Assembly (NCBI GenBank): GCA_012798455.1
Contig: JAAZNC010000097.1
Coordinates: 1 to 32,181, forward strand
Length of the DNA: 32,181 bases
DNA from: Chloroflexota bacterium
GTDB lineage: Bacteria > Chloroflexota > Anaerolineae > Anaerolineales > Anaerolineaceae
Direction: 5' to 3'
Below the pieces are notes generated by a model. The model saw only the letters and a program-made list of their open reading frames with translations. It had not been told where the DNA came from and did no database searches. Positions 24,048 through 32,099 of the stretch are shown here, piece by piece. Positions within the stretch are counted from its first letter, which is position 1. Each line of letters opens with the position of its first letter. The translations under genes were made by a program, and so were the position numbers.

Positions 24048-24812
24048 CTAGCTCGCTAAACAGGACTGCAAGGCAATTTCGAACAACAAGGCACGGCTAT
24101 CCCCGCGTTTATCCCATGCCCGGTGATCCCATTTTGCAGGGGTGACCAGATCCCCGGCATAACATAGCACCGCCAGATCAACATGGCGGAAAGCGGCGAC
24201 CGCGAACAAGGCAGCTGCTTCCATTTCAACAATGCTGCACCCTTCCTGAACTCTCCTGGTTCGTTTCGCAATTGTCTCACGGTAGACTCCATCGGTCGTC
24301 CAAGTCTTCACTTTAGAGAATGGAACGTTCATATTCTGAAGTGTTTTAATGATCTTCTTTACCATTTCCTTACTCGGGTAACTTTCCCGTGATGGAGGAA
24401 GGTAATGATACGAAGTACCTTCATCACGAACGGCACTCTCCGGGATGAGGATATGCCCGACCGGCAAATCCTCGCTTAACACTCCACACCCTCCGCATAC
24501 AATGAATCTTTTCACGCCGGCAGCGATCAATCTTTCCAGAAATGCAGCCGATAAGGCAGCCCCCACACCGGGATGCATGACCGTAATCGGTTGGTTGTTC
24601 AATGAGGTAACATAAATGGAATTCAACCCTATCTCTGATTTCAGGCTCCCTACTCTTTCCAATTTTCCATTATTCAAATGATCTTGTAGAACATCCTGAA
24701 AGAAACACAGCACTGCTTTATCAGGTAATCTGCCACGAATAGAATCCACCTGCGGCACCAAAATTGCCTGTGGATGCGGGTCAAATTCAAGAATCGGGTA
24801 TTCAAGTTTCAT
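24048..24812 (-). CDS. Nucleoside phosphorylase (PNP/UDP family 1)
   Basis: A 254-aa phosphorylase that cleaves nucleosides with phosphate to a base and (deoxy)ribose 1-phosphate. Elements are VMHPGVGAALSAAFLERLIAAG (ends near residue 100), FIVCGGCGVLSEDLPVGHILIP and the substrate-binding IVEMEAAALFAVAAF (near 206-220). This is closest in look to uridine-phosphorylase-type enzymes, though the base cannot be read from sequence. The ATG at 24812 is chosen because AAGGGG lies 9 nt upstream; alternative starts at 24821 and 24866 are in frame. It follows the DNA methyltransferase by about 25 nt. Its pentose-phosphate product could feed the nearby transketolase, which is inference from position. 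Confidence 0.88.
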   Translation of the reverse strand: MKLEYPILEFDPHPQAILVPQVDSIRGRLPDKAVLCFFQDVLQDHLNNGKLERVGSLKSEIGLNSIYVTSLNNQPITVMHPGVGAALSAAFLERLIAAGVKRFIVCGGCGVLSEDLPVGHILIPESAVRDEGTSYHYLPPSRESYPSKEMVKKIIKTLQNMNVPFSKVKTWTTDGVYRETIAKRTRRVQEGCSIVEMEAAALFAVAAFRHVDLAVLCYAGDLVTPAKWDHRAWDKRGDSRALLFEIALQSCLAS

Positions 24813-24837
24813 CAGATTCATCCCCTTACTGAACCAT

Positions 24838-25671
24838 TCATTCCATCCATTGAATGGATGGATCATCTTTGAAACGCATTTTCATCACCTGCCATGCCTG
24901 AGGGTTGTTATCGATCAAAATGAAATGGCGTCCCAGTTCCAGGCAGGCTGCACCCACTGTGCCACTGCCGGCAAAGAAATCCAGCACGGTATCGCCCGCG
25001 TTCGAACTGGCGGTGATGATCCGTCTGAGGATGCCCAGTGGTTTTTGGGTTGGATAACCGGTCTTCTCATGGCTGTTAGTCGCCACGATGGTATGCCACC
25101 AGGTATCGGTAGGCAGTTTACCGCGGGCTGCTTTTTCTTTCCCTACCAATCCGGGCGCCATATAGGGAATGCGATCGATCTCTTCATAATTGAAAGTGTA
25201 ATGCTGCGGATCTTTGGCATACCACAGGATATTGTCGTGTTTGGGCGGCCAGCGTTTGCGGGTGCGCGCGCCATAATCATACGCCCAGATGATCTCATTG
25301 ATAAAGGAATCGCGCCCGAAGATCTCATCCAGAAGTATTTTGCAATAATGGACCTCGCGGTAATCGATGTGAAAATAGAGCGAACCATGTGGTTCGAGCA
25401 CCCGGTAGGCTTCACGCAGCCGCGGTTCCAGAAATGCCAGGTAATCATCAAAGGAATCTTTGTACTGATGCTGATGGAGCTTGATGGTCTCGTAGCGTTT
25501 GCCCTGAAATCCGGTACGGTCCCCCTCTGCAGAAGAAATGGTGCGCAAACTGGTGCGTGATTGGCTGTGCCCGGTATTGAAGGGCGGATCGATGTAGATC
25601 AGATTCACTGCCTCATCCACGAAGGAACGCAGAATCGGTAAATTATCGCCCAGATACACCTGATCTTGCAT
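24838..25671 (-). CDS. Orphan DNA methyltransferase (N6-adenine/N4-cytosine type, beta-class order)
   Basis: A 277-aa site-specific DNA methyltransferase. The catalytic motif IV is IYIDPPFNTG (DPPF at residues 28-31), near the N-terminus. The SAM motif appears at the C-terminus as LDFFAGSGTVGAACLELGR, preceded by TGYPTQKP. This order is the beta class, and DPPF favours adenine-N6. The target-recognition region lies between (about 60-190). No restriction endonuclease gene accompanies it, so it is an orphan with a regulatory or housekeeping role, or a remnant of a system. It starts 1 nt after the LysE stop (TGACATG), implying co-transcription. Confidence 0.88.
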   Translation of the reverse strand: MQDQVYLGDNLPILRSFVDEAVNLIYIDPPFNTGHSQSRTSLRTISSAEGDRTGFQGKRYETIKLHQHQYKDSFDDYLAFLEPRLREAYRVLEPHGSLYFHIDYREVHYCKILLDEIFGRDSFINEIIWAYDYGARTRKRWPPKHDNILWYAKDPQHYTFNYEEIDRIPYMAPGLVGKEKAARGKLPTDTWWHTIVATNSHEKTGYPTQKPLGILRRIITASSNAGDTVLDFFAGSGTVGAACLELGRHFILIDNNPQAWQVMKMRFKDDPSIQWME

Positions 25672-25672
25672 G

Positions 25673-26338
25673 TCAGCTTTGGATACCCTGTATCCCGACC
25701 ATCAAGAACTGCACACCCAGATAAAGCAAGTAAGAACCACATATCGCCATAAGAATATTGTACACACGATTGCTGAATAATTTACCGCCGCCGCTGACAA
25801 TGGTGGAAAGCAGGCTGTTCCATAAGAAATCCACGCTGACATGTCCCAGGTAAAAAGCGATCACCGGCAGCATGCCCAGGGTCTTGGCATCCAATAGATA
25901 GACCGCTGCCACGGTGATCCACCAGGCATACCAGAAGGGGTTGCTGATGGTGGTCAAGACTCCCATCGAGAGCACCTGCGTGCGGCTCATGGGTTGCGTG
26001 GTCTGCTTTTCTTCTTCCGTCGGCAGGCTGTACTTTCCTTTGATGCCACGCAGAATGAATCCTCCGCCCATCCACAACAACAACACGCCCCCCAGTAGTG
26101 CAATGGTAGTTTGTAAGGTGGGCTGGGAGAGAAAAGGTGCCAAGCCAAACACGATCATACCCGCCATGACCAGTTCGGTCAGCGCATGCCCCAGCGAAAC
26201 CAGCGGACCGGTGATCCAGCCCAGGCGGGGGGATTGGGAAATAAGCGCAGTCGTTACCGGACCGGGAGAGAGCACGGCGCCGATCGCCATACTGAAAGCG
26301 AAAAAGAAGATTGCGGTAAATGAGTTGGATGGCAGCAT
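25673..26338 (-). CDS. LysE-family transporter
   Basis: A 221-aa membrane protein of the LysE/RhtB exporter family. The ATG at 26338 is preferred: it gives the family N-terminus with FFAFSMAIGAVLSPGPVTTALI (GxSPGP motif), and the reading from 26422 would add an unlike extension. About six membrane segments are present, with a charged cytoplasmic loop (KGKYSLPTEEEKQTTQ) after the third. It ends 1 nt before the DNA methyltransferase start. An extended -10 box ends about 10 nt before the ATG, so the transcript has almost no leader. The exported compound (amino acid or other) is unknown. Confidence 0.87.
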   Translation of the reverse strand: MLPSNSFTAIFFFAFSMAIGAVLSPGPVTTALISQSPRLGWITGPLVSLGHALTELVMAGMIVFGLAPFLSQPTLQTTIALLGGVLLLWMGGGFILRGIKGKYSLPTEEEKQTTQPMSRTQVLSMGVLTTISNPFWYAWWITVAAVYLLDAKTLGMLPVIAFYLGHVSVDFLWNSLLSTIVSGGGKLFSNRVYNILMAICGSYLLYLGVQFLMVGIQGIQS

Positions 26339-26348
26339 AATGCAAAAA

Positions 26349-26357
26349 ATTGTAGCA
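26349..26357 (-). promoter_or_regulatory. Extended -10 promoter element of the LysE-type gene
   Basis: On the minus strand TGCTACAAT (TGn plus TACAAT) ends 10 nt before the ATG, predicting a transcript with a leader of only a few nucleotides. No good -35 sequence is present at standard spacing. Confidence 0.5.
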
Positions 26358-26433
26358 TATCCCTTCAAAAAATGGGGACGCTGGTTTATGATTGGGGTAA
26401 ACTGAAACAATCGTATAAACAAAAGGAACCAGC

Positions 26434-27129
26434 ATGTACAGAAAAGATTCGGAATTCCTGGATTTCCTCGGGGAATGGGTAGAGAGCTTAAAACCCGTCA
26501 AGGTCGAGAAAATCTTTCATCAGCCAGAAAACGTGGCGATCATCTCAGTGGACGTGATCAATGGGTTCTGCAAATTCGGACCACTCTCCAGCCCACGCGT
26601 TAACAGCATCGTCGCACCCATCGTGGCGTTATTCATGCGCGCCTGGCAGGCGGGCTGTCGCAACATCGTGCTCACACAAGATACACATGAACCGGACGCA
26701 GTGGAGTTCGGCGCGTATCCGCCCCATTGTGTGCGCGGGACAGAAGAAGCGGAGACAGTTTCAGAGATCAAGGGACTGCCATTCTTCGACCATATCACAG
26801 TTTTGGAGAAGAACTCCATCGACTCTGGTCTGGATAGCGGGCTGGATACCTGGATCGCTGCCTATCCCCGGGTACACACCTTCATCGTGGTGGGAGATTG
26901 CACCGATCTGTGTACCTATCAGCTTGCCATGCACCTGCGGCTGAGCGCTAACGAACAACAGAAAGATTGGCGGGTGATAGTGCCGGAGGACTGCACAGAT
27001 ACCTACGACACTTCGATAAAGGCTGCACAGGAAATCAACGCTTTCCCGCACCCGGCCGACTTCTTCCATCACACTTTCCTTTATCACATGGCATTGAACG
27101 GCATCGAAGTGGTGAAAGAGGTCAATTGA
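26434..27129 (+). CDS. Nicotinamidase/isochorismatase-like cysteine hydrolase
   Basis: A 231-aa cysteine hydrolase of the isochorismatase superfamily. The catalytic triad is D40 (AIISVDVINGF), K126 (VLEKNSI) and C160 (GDCTDLCTY). The metal site D83/H85 (TQDTHEPD) and H98 (YPPHCVRGT) is of the PncA type. This points to nicotinamidase (nicotinamide to nicotinate in NAD salvage) or a close amidase. The 30-residue N-terminal extension before the core is unusual. Starts at an ATG with an AAGGAA box and ends just before a strong bidirectional terminator. It is divergent from the LysE gene with a 95-nt gap. Confidence 0.88.
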   Translation: MYRKDSEFLDFLGEWVESLKPVKVEKIFHQPENVAIISVDVINGFCKFGPLSSPRVNSIVAPIVALFMRAWQAGCRNIVLTQDTHEPDAVEFGAYPPHCVRGTEEAETVSEIKGLPFFDHITVLEKNSIDSGLDSGLDTWIAAYPRVHTFIVVGDCTDLCTYQLAMHLRLSANEQQKDWRVIVPEDCTDTYDTSIKAAQEINAFPHPADFFHHTFLYHMALNGIEVVKEVN

Positions 27130-27136
27130 TATGAAA

Positions 27137-27170
27137 AGAGCCTGTGAAAATTTCACAGGCTCTGTCTTTT
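27137..27170. terminator. Bidirectional Rho-independent terminator
   Basis: A near-perfect hairpin (27137-27163) has 13-nt arms around a single central base, effectively 11-12 bp plus a tiny loop. It is followed by TCTTTT on the plus side and TTTT on the minus side. It separates the convergent nicotinamidase-like and lectin-like genes. Confidence 0.92.
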
Positions 27171-27180
27171 CGCAGTTTAT

Positions 27181-28098
27181 TTATTCCGCATCTACCCAGT
27201 AACTGGCTTCTTCCACACGGATGGTAAAATTCGTTGTTTTCTCCCATCCCACCAGTACCCCAAAGTAACCGCTGGGGAGGGTATCATCGGAGTATTCACC
27301 CACCAGATCTCCATTGATATACAGGCTGATCACGCCATCTTTGGTCATCACGCCCAATACATTGGTTTGGTTACTGCCGGTATTGATGGTGCCACTGCCG
27401 GTCCAGCGGATCAAGTAGACCATGCTGCCGGCGGCTTCATCCCACAAACGCAGCGAATAGCGCCCATCACAGGTGACCGCGAACAAATAACCGGGATTGG
27501 CTTCGGGCAACACCGGAACGTGGAACATGACACCATAGTGATCATCCAGAGAACAGGTCTCGGTGGTGAAAGTGATCTCGATATAACCATTCTTGATCGC
27601 TTCGGTGGAAGCCAGACGCCAGCCATCCACATCTGCCAGAGAGGTCATGCGGTAATAACCATTCTCAAAGTAAGCAGAACTGTAATCGTCACTGCCAACC
27701 GGCCAATTCTTGGGGGCATCCATCAGATCAGTCCAGTCAGCCGAACCAAGATATACACCCGGATCGGTGGAAGCGATGGTAGGTATTAAGGTAGGCTCCT
27801 CCGTGGGGGTAGCAGTGGGTTGTATGGTCGGTTCTTCGATGGCTGCTTCTGCATCCTTGGCTTCTTCAGCCTGAGCGGTCGCCAGGGCTGCTGCCGTCGC
27901 AATGGCAGAGGAAACCGAGGATGTAGGGGTGGCTTCCTCATTCTTGGCGAGTGGTGTGGCGGTTGGCATTTCTGCCAGAAGCTGATTCACACGGCTGGCA
28001 AGGTAACGCTGCTTGATGTCATCGAACTTTGTGTAGAAAAAATACCCGCAGGCTAAAAATATCGCGATCAATAACAGAATGATGATAGTTTTCTTCAT
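27181..28098 (-). CDS. Membrane-anchored protein with a ConA-lectin-like C-terminal domain
   Basis: A 305-aa exported protein. Residues 4-20 form one N-terminal hydrophobic segment; C17 after IFLA could alternatively be a lipoprotein cysteine. Residues 44-112 are a low-complexity Pro/Thr/Ala/Glu linker with PTATPTEEPT repeats, common in Anaerolineae surface proteins. Residues 113-305 look like a beta-sandwich lectin/LamG-like fold (VYLGSADWTDLMDAPKNW, ENGYYRM, GYIEITFTTE, GVISLYINGDLVGEY, PSGYFGVLVG). It would sit on the outer face of the membrane and may bind carbohydrate. The ATG at 28098 has a strong AGGAG; the longer frame from 28209 lacks support. The adenosine-specific kinase gene ends 25 nt upstream. 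Confidence 0.75.
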   Translation of the reverse strand: MKKTIIILLLIAIFLACGYFFYTKFDDIKQRYLASRVNQLLAEMPTATPLAKNEEATPTSSVSSAIATAAALATAQAEEAKDAEAAIEEPTIQPTATPTEEPTLIPTIASTDPGVYLGSADWTDLMDAPKNWPVGSDDYSSAYFENGYYRMTSLADVDGWRLASTEAIKNGYIEITFTTETCSLDDHYGVMFHVPVLPEANPGYLFAVTCDGRYSLRLWDEAAGSMVYLIRWTGSGTINTGSNQTNVLGVMTKDGVISLYINGDLVGEYSDDTLPSGYFGVLVGWEKTTNFTIRVEEASYWVDAE

Positions 28099-28123
28099 TT
28101 CTTTGCTCCTCTTCTTCAGTGGG

Positions 28124-28609
28124 TCAACTCTTGTACCCAATTTTGCGCAAAAAATCTTTGCGCCATTTGATATCTTCTTCTCCTTCGATGCCTTTAGGGC
28201 TCTCGCCATCTACCACACCCAAGATCGCCCTGCCCGCTTTTTCCTGCGCGATCAGCACAAGAGTTGGATTGGCAGTAGCACAATAAATGTGGCAGACCTC
28301 CGGGACAGTTTTAACGGCATTTAACACATTGAGCGGGAAAAAGCCTTCTCCCAGAAAGATGATGAAGCTGTGCCCGGCACCAATGCTAAGCGCATTTTTC
28401 TTCGCCAGATCGAGCATGTCATCATCGGTTCCCGACCAACGCACCAGACACTTGCCGGAAGCTTCACAAAAAGCCAGCCCGAATTTGATGCCGGGGACAC
28501 TGGAAACCAGAGCCTCATGGATATCTTCCACCGTTTTGATGAAATGCGATTGCCCCAAGATAAAATTCACTTCTTGTGGTTTCTCGATCTTGACGCTTTT
28601 AATTTCCAT
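28124..28609 (-). CDS. Adenosine-specific kinase (PF04008 family)
   Basis: A 161-aa protein of the adenosine-specific kinase family (PF04008; the assignment derives from hyperthermophile structural work), which phosphorylates adenosine or acts on related compounds. The whole length matches: N-terminal VNFILGQSHFIKTVEDIHE, FGLAFCEASGKCLVRWSGTD (near 46-65), HSFIIFLGEGFFPLNVLNAVK (near 84-104), CHIYCATANP, then ILGVVDGESPKGIE. The ATG at 28609 follows AAGGAG at a 7-nt spacing and is preferred over one at 28633. It precedes the lectin-like gene and is divergent from rnz. Physiological role is unproven. Confidence 0.88.
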   Translation of the reverse strand: MEIKSVKIEKPQEVNFILGQSHFIKTVEDIHEALVSSVPGIKFGLAFCEASGKCLVRWSGTDDDMLDLAKKNALSIGAGHSFIIFLGEGFFPLNVLNAVKTVPEVCHIYCATANPTLVLIAQEKAGRAILGVVDGESPKGIEGEEDIKWRKDFLRKIGYKS

Positions 28610-28796
28610 GCGGTTCTCCTTATCTATGGTCAATTTGCGGCATGAAATTCAATAGTATAGATGCAAGTTAGATGCCAAGCTGTATTATTCCGTTCTTATT
28701 TAATGATACCCTGTGTTTTATAATGAGAACAGCATCTCTTCTGCAGTATAGATAGAGTACAATTGGAAACTCAAAATTACACAGGAATAATACAAC

Positions 28797-29714
28797 TTGT
28801 TTGAATTAATCTTTTTAGGCACCTCTGCTTCCGCTCCTTCCATTCAACGTGGGTTACCGGCGCAGGTTGTCAAACACAATGAACATCGTTTCTTGGTCGA
28901 TTGCGGTGAAGGCACCCAACGCCAGATCCTGCAATCCGGTATCGGCTTCAAGAAACTGAACCGCCTGTTGATCACCCACGGACATCTGGATCACATCCTG
29001 GGAATCGGAGGCCTGGTCTCCACTTTTTTACGCTGGGAAGCCATTGAAAGCATGGAGATCTATGGGGGCGAGGCAGCCCTGGAACGCATCGAAGACCTGC
29101 TGTTCAAAGTGGTGATCCGCGGCGTATATCCGCCTTTCCCCATCGAACTGAAATCTGTGCGAAAAGGAGCTGTGGTCGAAGAGCAGAACTTCAGCATTTC
29201 CGCCTTTCCGGTCAAACACCGCGGGCAGGGTTGTTTTGGGTATTGTTTTGAAGAGCAGGGCAAACGCCCATTTCTGGCAGATAAAGCCGATGCGCTGGGC
29301 ATCCCACCCGGTCCGCTTCGGCGCGACCTGGTGCAGGGTAAAGCAGTCACTCTGCCAAATGGCAAGCGTGTGTCGCCGGATGACATCCTGGGTGAACACC
29401 AACCCGGCACCAAACTGGTGATCGTGGGCGATACCGGTGAGACCAAATCGCTGGAAAAAGTATGCCAGAATGCCGATGCGCTGGTGATCGAAGGCACTTA
29501 CTTGTATGAAGAGGTGGAACTGGCGCGCGAATACGCCCATCTGACGGTGCGCGAAGCGGCGGAACTGGCGCTCAAGTGCGGGGTGAAACAGCTTTTCATC
29601 ACGCATGTTTCGCGACGCTACCGCGACAAGGACGTGGAAAAGGAAGCACTGTCCATCTTCCCTAACAGTGTGGTGGTCAAAGATTTCGACCAGTTCCAGA
29701 TCAAGAACGATTGA
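28797..29714 (+). CDS. rnz: Ribonuclease Z
   Basis: A 305-aa beta-lactamase-fold endonuclease (tRNase Z) trimming the 3' ends of tRNA precursors. The HGHLDH zinc motif is at residues 61-66 (THGHLDHILGIGG). FLGTSASAP at the N-terminus, the long exosite-like arm near 160-195, GDTGET and LFITHVSRRY near the C-terminus complete the family pattern. It starts at a TTG codon at 28797, with AGGAA about 10 nt upstream; no suitable ATG exists at the family start. Length is typical. The tRNA-Pro gene 81 nt downstream lacks an encoded CCA end, consistent with RNase Z processing. Confidence 0.95.
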   Translation: MFELIFLGTSASAPSIQRGLPAQVVKHNEHRFLVDCGEGTQRQILQSGIGFKKLNRLLITHGHLDHILGIGGLVSTFLRWEAIESMEIYGGEAALERIEDLLFKVVIRGVYPPFPIELKSVRKGAVVEEQNFSISAFPVKHRGQGCFGYCFEEQGKRPFLADKADALGIPPGPLRRDLVQGKAVTLPNGKRVSPDDILGEHQPGTKLVIVGDTGETKSLEKVCQNADALVIEGTYLYEEVELAREYAHLTVREAAELALKCGVKQLFITHVSRRYRDKDVEKEALSIFPNSVVVKDFDQFQIKND

Positions 29715-29757
29715 TTGCCTTTCCTGAAAGACAGCAGAGTGGTGGGAACCTAATCCC

Positions 29758-29787
29758 TTGCGATTTATCAAGCGCCTGGGGTATAAT
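29758..29787 (+). promoter_or_regulatory. Promoter of the tRNA-Pro gene
   Basis: TTGCGA (29758-29763) and perfect TATAAT (29782-29787), 18 nt apart, place the transcription start a few nucleotides before the tRNA at 29796. Confidence 0.75.
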
Positions 29788-29795
29788 CGCTGCAT

Positions 29796-29871
29796 CGGGG
29801 TGTGGCTCAGCCCGGTGTAGAGCGCACGGTTCGGGTCCGTGAGGTCGGCGGTTCAAATCCGCCCACCCCGA
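29796..29871 (+). tRNA. tRNA-Pro, anticodon CGG
   Basis: A complete 76-nt cloverleaf. The acceptor stem CGGGGTG (29796-29802) pairs with CACCCCG (29864-29870), with discriminator A29871. C1-G72 is typical of proline tRNA. The D stem is GCTC/GAGC, and the anticodon stem CACGG/CCGTG encloses a loop with CGG at 29832-29834, reading CCG. The T arm GGCGG-TTCAAAT-CCGCC is perfect. CCA is not encoded. Confidence 0.97.
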
Positions 29872-30071
29872 CAAGTTTCAGAATATGCAAGCAGCATATC
29901 CTTTTTTGTTCCCACATCACCTTATCCAACCATCCAAATTCGAGAGAACCGTGCCATGAAGGCATAGATGTTTTTTTGACAATCAGATTGTCTTCTATTT
30001 CACCGAGGTGGATTTAACAGACATCTAACATTTTTCCTGTACAATGAAAATAAAAGCCAAGGAGACCTTCG
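29872..30071. other. Intergenic region with a short palindrome
   Basis: No gene is seen in these 200 nt. A perfect 7-bp inverted repeat with a one-base centre (GACAATC-A-GATTGTC) lies at 29978-29992 and overlaps a TTGACA at 29976-29981. TACAAT at 30040-30045 and AAGGAG before the ATG at 30072 may drive the next gene. Confidence 0.4.
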
Positions 30072-30308
30072 ATGAGTGAGAAAGATGAAAAAGAAGTAAA
30101 AGAACAACTTGATGAACTCAGGAAAGAAGAAAAAGAAACAAAAAAAGACAAGAAGAAAGATAAAGACGCCAAGAAAGACAAAAAAGAAAAGAAAGATAAG
30201 AAGGAAAAGAAGGACAAAAAAGAGAAAAAGGGGAAGAAAGATAAAAAAGACAAAAAGGATAAGAAAGACAAGAAGAAAAAGGACAAGAAAGACGGAAAAA
30301 AGAAATAG
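30072..30308 (+). CDS. Small Lys/Asp/Glu-repeat protein
   Basis: A 78-aa protein of unknown function. Residues 1-20 form a charged helix (MSEKDEKEVKEQLDELRKEE). Residues 21-78 are almost all Lys, Asp and Glu in short KKDKK, KEKKD and KKDKKD repeats. It has no hydrophobic core and should be disordered or helical, with a strong positive charge and possible nucleic-acid or polyphosphate binding by analogy with other lysine-rich tails. The ATG at 30072 has a good AAGGAG site, which supports real expression. The coding strand is nearly all purine. A hairpin overlaps the stop codon. It could be a real basic protein or low-complexity drift. Confidence 0.6.
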   Translation: MSEKDEKEVKEQLDELRKEEKETKKDKKKDKDAKKDKKEKKDKKEKKDKKEKKGKKDKKDKKDKKDKKKKDKKDGKKK

Positions 30309-30322
30309 CTTGTCGCTATTTC
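30302..30322 (+). terminator. Hairpin overlapping the stop of the lysine-rich gene
   Basis: GAAATAGC (30302-30309) pairs perfectly with GCTATTTC (30315-30322) around a 5-nt loop, followed by a T-rich stretch. The stem includes the TAG stop codon. It separates this gene from the convergent GH13 gene. Confidence 0.55.
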
Positions 30323-30365
30323 CGATTTGATTTTTCGCATCAATCAATACGAGGGGTAAAGAATC

Positions 30366-32099
30366 CTATTTTTCCATCCAATAGGTTTGATAGGGTTGTA
30401 AAAGCAGTTTCACAGTGCCTCTGTTCTTATAGAAAACTTTGCCTGTGATCAAGTCAGTAAAAACTTCTCCCTCAGCGATGAAATCGGCAGGAAGATCAAT
30501 ATCTACATGTTCATCGGATACATTGGTCAAACAGATCACCGTTTGATGGTCTTGCTTATTCTCCCTACAGATCGCCAGGACACGCTCATCCAATTTCAAG
30601 ATTTTTTGTTGTGCTAAGGGAGCGAAAGCCGAATTTTCCTTGCGGCACACTAATAATTGAATATAACGTTGAAAAATAAGCGCTTCGCGATGATCTGGAT
30701 CGGAAAGTACCGCAACCACTTGCTCATAGGAGAATTTCTCGCGATTGATGGAACGAGGTTGATTACTATTCTGATCACAAGTGTCACAGTTGTGCGATCC
30801 AAACAGACTATGGACATAAATACCCGGAACACCGGCGACAGCCAGCATGATCGCCTGACTGGCAATAAAACGATCAATATCCTTGTGTAAATCAGGTTTG
30901 GCAGGATCGTTCAGGAAATCATACAGGGTGATATTCAGTTCATAGACCTTATCTTGTCCATCCAGGTCTTTTTTATAAGAAAGTCTCCCACCATGCTCGC
31001 GGGTGGTTTCAATCAGTGCGGCGATCTCTGCCTCATCCAGAATTCCCATCGCCGGGTTCAAACCGATACCATCATGAGAAGCAATGAAATTGAAATAGCA
31101 GTAGGGCTGGGGAAGTGAAGCGATCCAAGCGCCGAGTTTGACAGCATTGCCCTCCAGAAAAGTATGCAAGACAAGGGGACCTAGTGAAAACTGGTAGATG
31201 AGTTGAGCCTCATCTGTTTCTCCCTGCCCATTGATCTGTTCTCCCAGATAACTCAGATTTTCCTTGAAGGGTACATTGCTCTCGGTAATCAACAATACTT
31301 CAGGGGCAACCTGATCTAAAATTGCCCGAAACGCCTTCACCAAAGCATGGGTTTGCGGTCGGTGAATACAATCCGTTCCGATCTCTTTCCATAAAAAAGG
31401 AACGGCATCGATGCGAATGATCCTAGCCCCTTGCTGAATATAAAACAGCAAAACATCCACAATATCCAAAAATACATTCACACTAGCATAATTCAGATCG
31501 ATCTGATCTCTTGAAAATGTGGTCCAAACATTGACCACACCTGATTTGGTATCAAAACAAGTCAGAAGGGGTAAAGCTCTCGGTCGTACCACCTGGCTAA
31601 GATCCGTATCAGGCGGCACGGAAATAAAGTAATCGTGATACGGTTTCTCCCCTTTCAAAAAGGACTGAAACCAGTTACTTTTCTGAGAAACATGATTAAA
31701 GACCCCATCCATCATCAGGCGAAAATTCCGGGAAAAGGCATGCACATCCACCCAATCACCCAAAGCCGGATCGACCTGATAATAATCTATCACCGAGAAA
31801 CCGTCATCCGAGGAATAGGGGAAAAAAGGCAGAATATGAATCGTATTAAAGGAGGATTCCAGATAATTGATACAGAATTTATGTAGTGTTTCCAGCGGCT
31901 TGCAACCCTCGGCAACAAATTGGTCTGCGTAAGTAATCAGAACAATATCTTTTTGTGTTAACAGATAGCGCCAGTCGGCAACATCAATTCTATTTTTATA
32001 TAAATCGATCTTTTCTATTAATCGTGAATATAGAACTTGAGCATCTTTTTCACCATAAATAGACTCTAAGTAATTCTTTAATCTTTTTTCTTCATCCAT
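30366..32099 (-). CDS. GH13 family sugar phosphorylase (sucrose/glucosylglycerate phosphorylase-like)
   Basis: A glycoside-hydrolase family 13, subfamily 18-like enzyme of about 577 aa. It would split a glucoside with phosphate to glucose 1-phosphate and an acceptor. Catalytic regions in order: DGVFNHVS (131-138), RIDAVPFLWKEIGT with nucleophile D231, LITESNVP with acid/base E273, and ASHDGIG with D343. The FFPYSSDDGFSVIDYY stretch near residues 92-107 and GVPGIYVHSLFGS are typical of sucrose-phosphorylase-like enzymes. Candidate substrates are sucrose, sucrose 6-phosphate or glucosylglycerate. The RPRALPLL and SNQPRSINREKF loops do not decide between them for me. The start is uncertain: ATG 32099 or a TTG at 32159, neither with a strong ribosome-binding site. 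The right edge of the window is near. Confidence 0.88.
   Translation of the reverse strand: MDEEKRLKNYLESIYGEKDAQVLYSRLIEKIDLYKNRIDVADWRYLLTQKDIVLITYADQFVAEGCKPLETLHKFCINYLESSFNTIHILPFFPYSSDDGFSVIDYYQVDPALGDWVDVHAFSRNFRLMMDGVFNHVSQKSNWFQSFLKGEKPYHDYFISVPPDTDLSQVVRPRALPLLTCFDTKSGVVNVWTTFSRDQIDLNYASVNVFLDIVDVLLFYIQQGARIIRIDAVPFLWKEIGTDCIHRPQTHALVKAFRAILDQVAPEVLLITESNVPFKENLSYLGEQINGQGETDEAQLIYQFSLGPLVLHTFLEGNAVKLGAWIASLPQPYCYFNFIASHDGIGLNPAMGILDEAEIAALIETTREHGGRLSYKKDLDGQDKVYELNITLYDFLNDPAKPDLHKDIDRFIASQAIMLAVAGVPGIYVHSLFGSHNCDTCDQNSNQPRSINREKFSYEQVVAVLSDPDHREALIFQRYIQLLVCRKENSAFAPLAQQKILKLDERVLAICRENKQDHQTVICLTNVSDEHVDIDLPADFIAEGEVFTDLITGKVFYKNRGTVKLLLQPYQTYWMEK

Noticed and set aside
29802-30017. 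Open frame starting inside the tRNA-Pro gene
   Set aside because: It begins within a perfect cloverleaf tRNA, so it is a chance frame.
30000-30347. Minus-strand open frames rich in Phe, Leu and Ser opposite the lysine-rich gene
   Set aside because: They are antisense readings of a purine tract (Lys codons read as Phe/Leu/Ser) with no ribosome-binding site.
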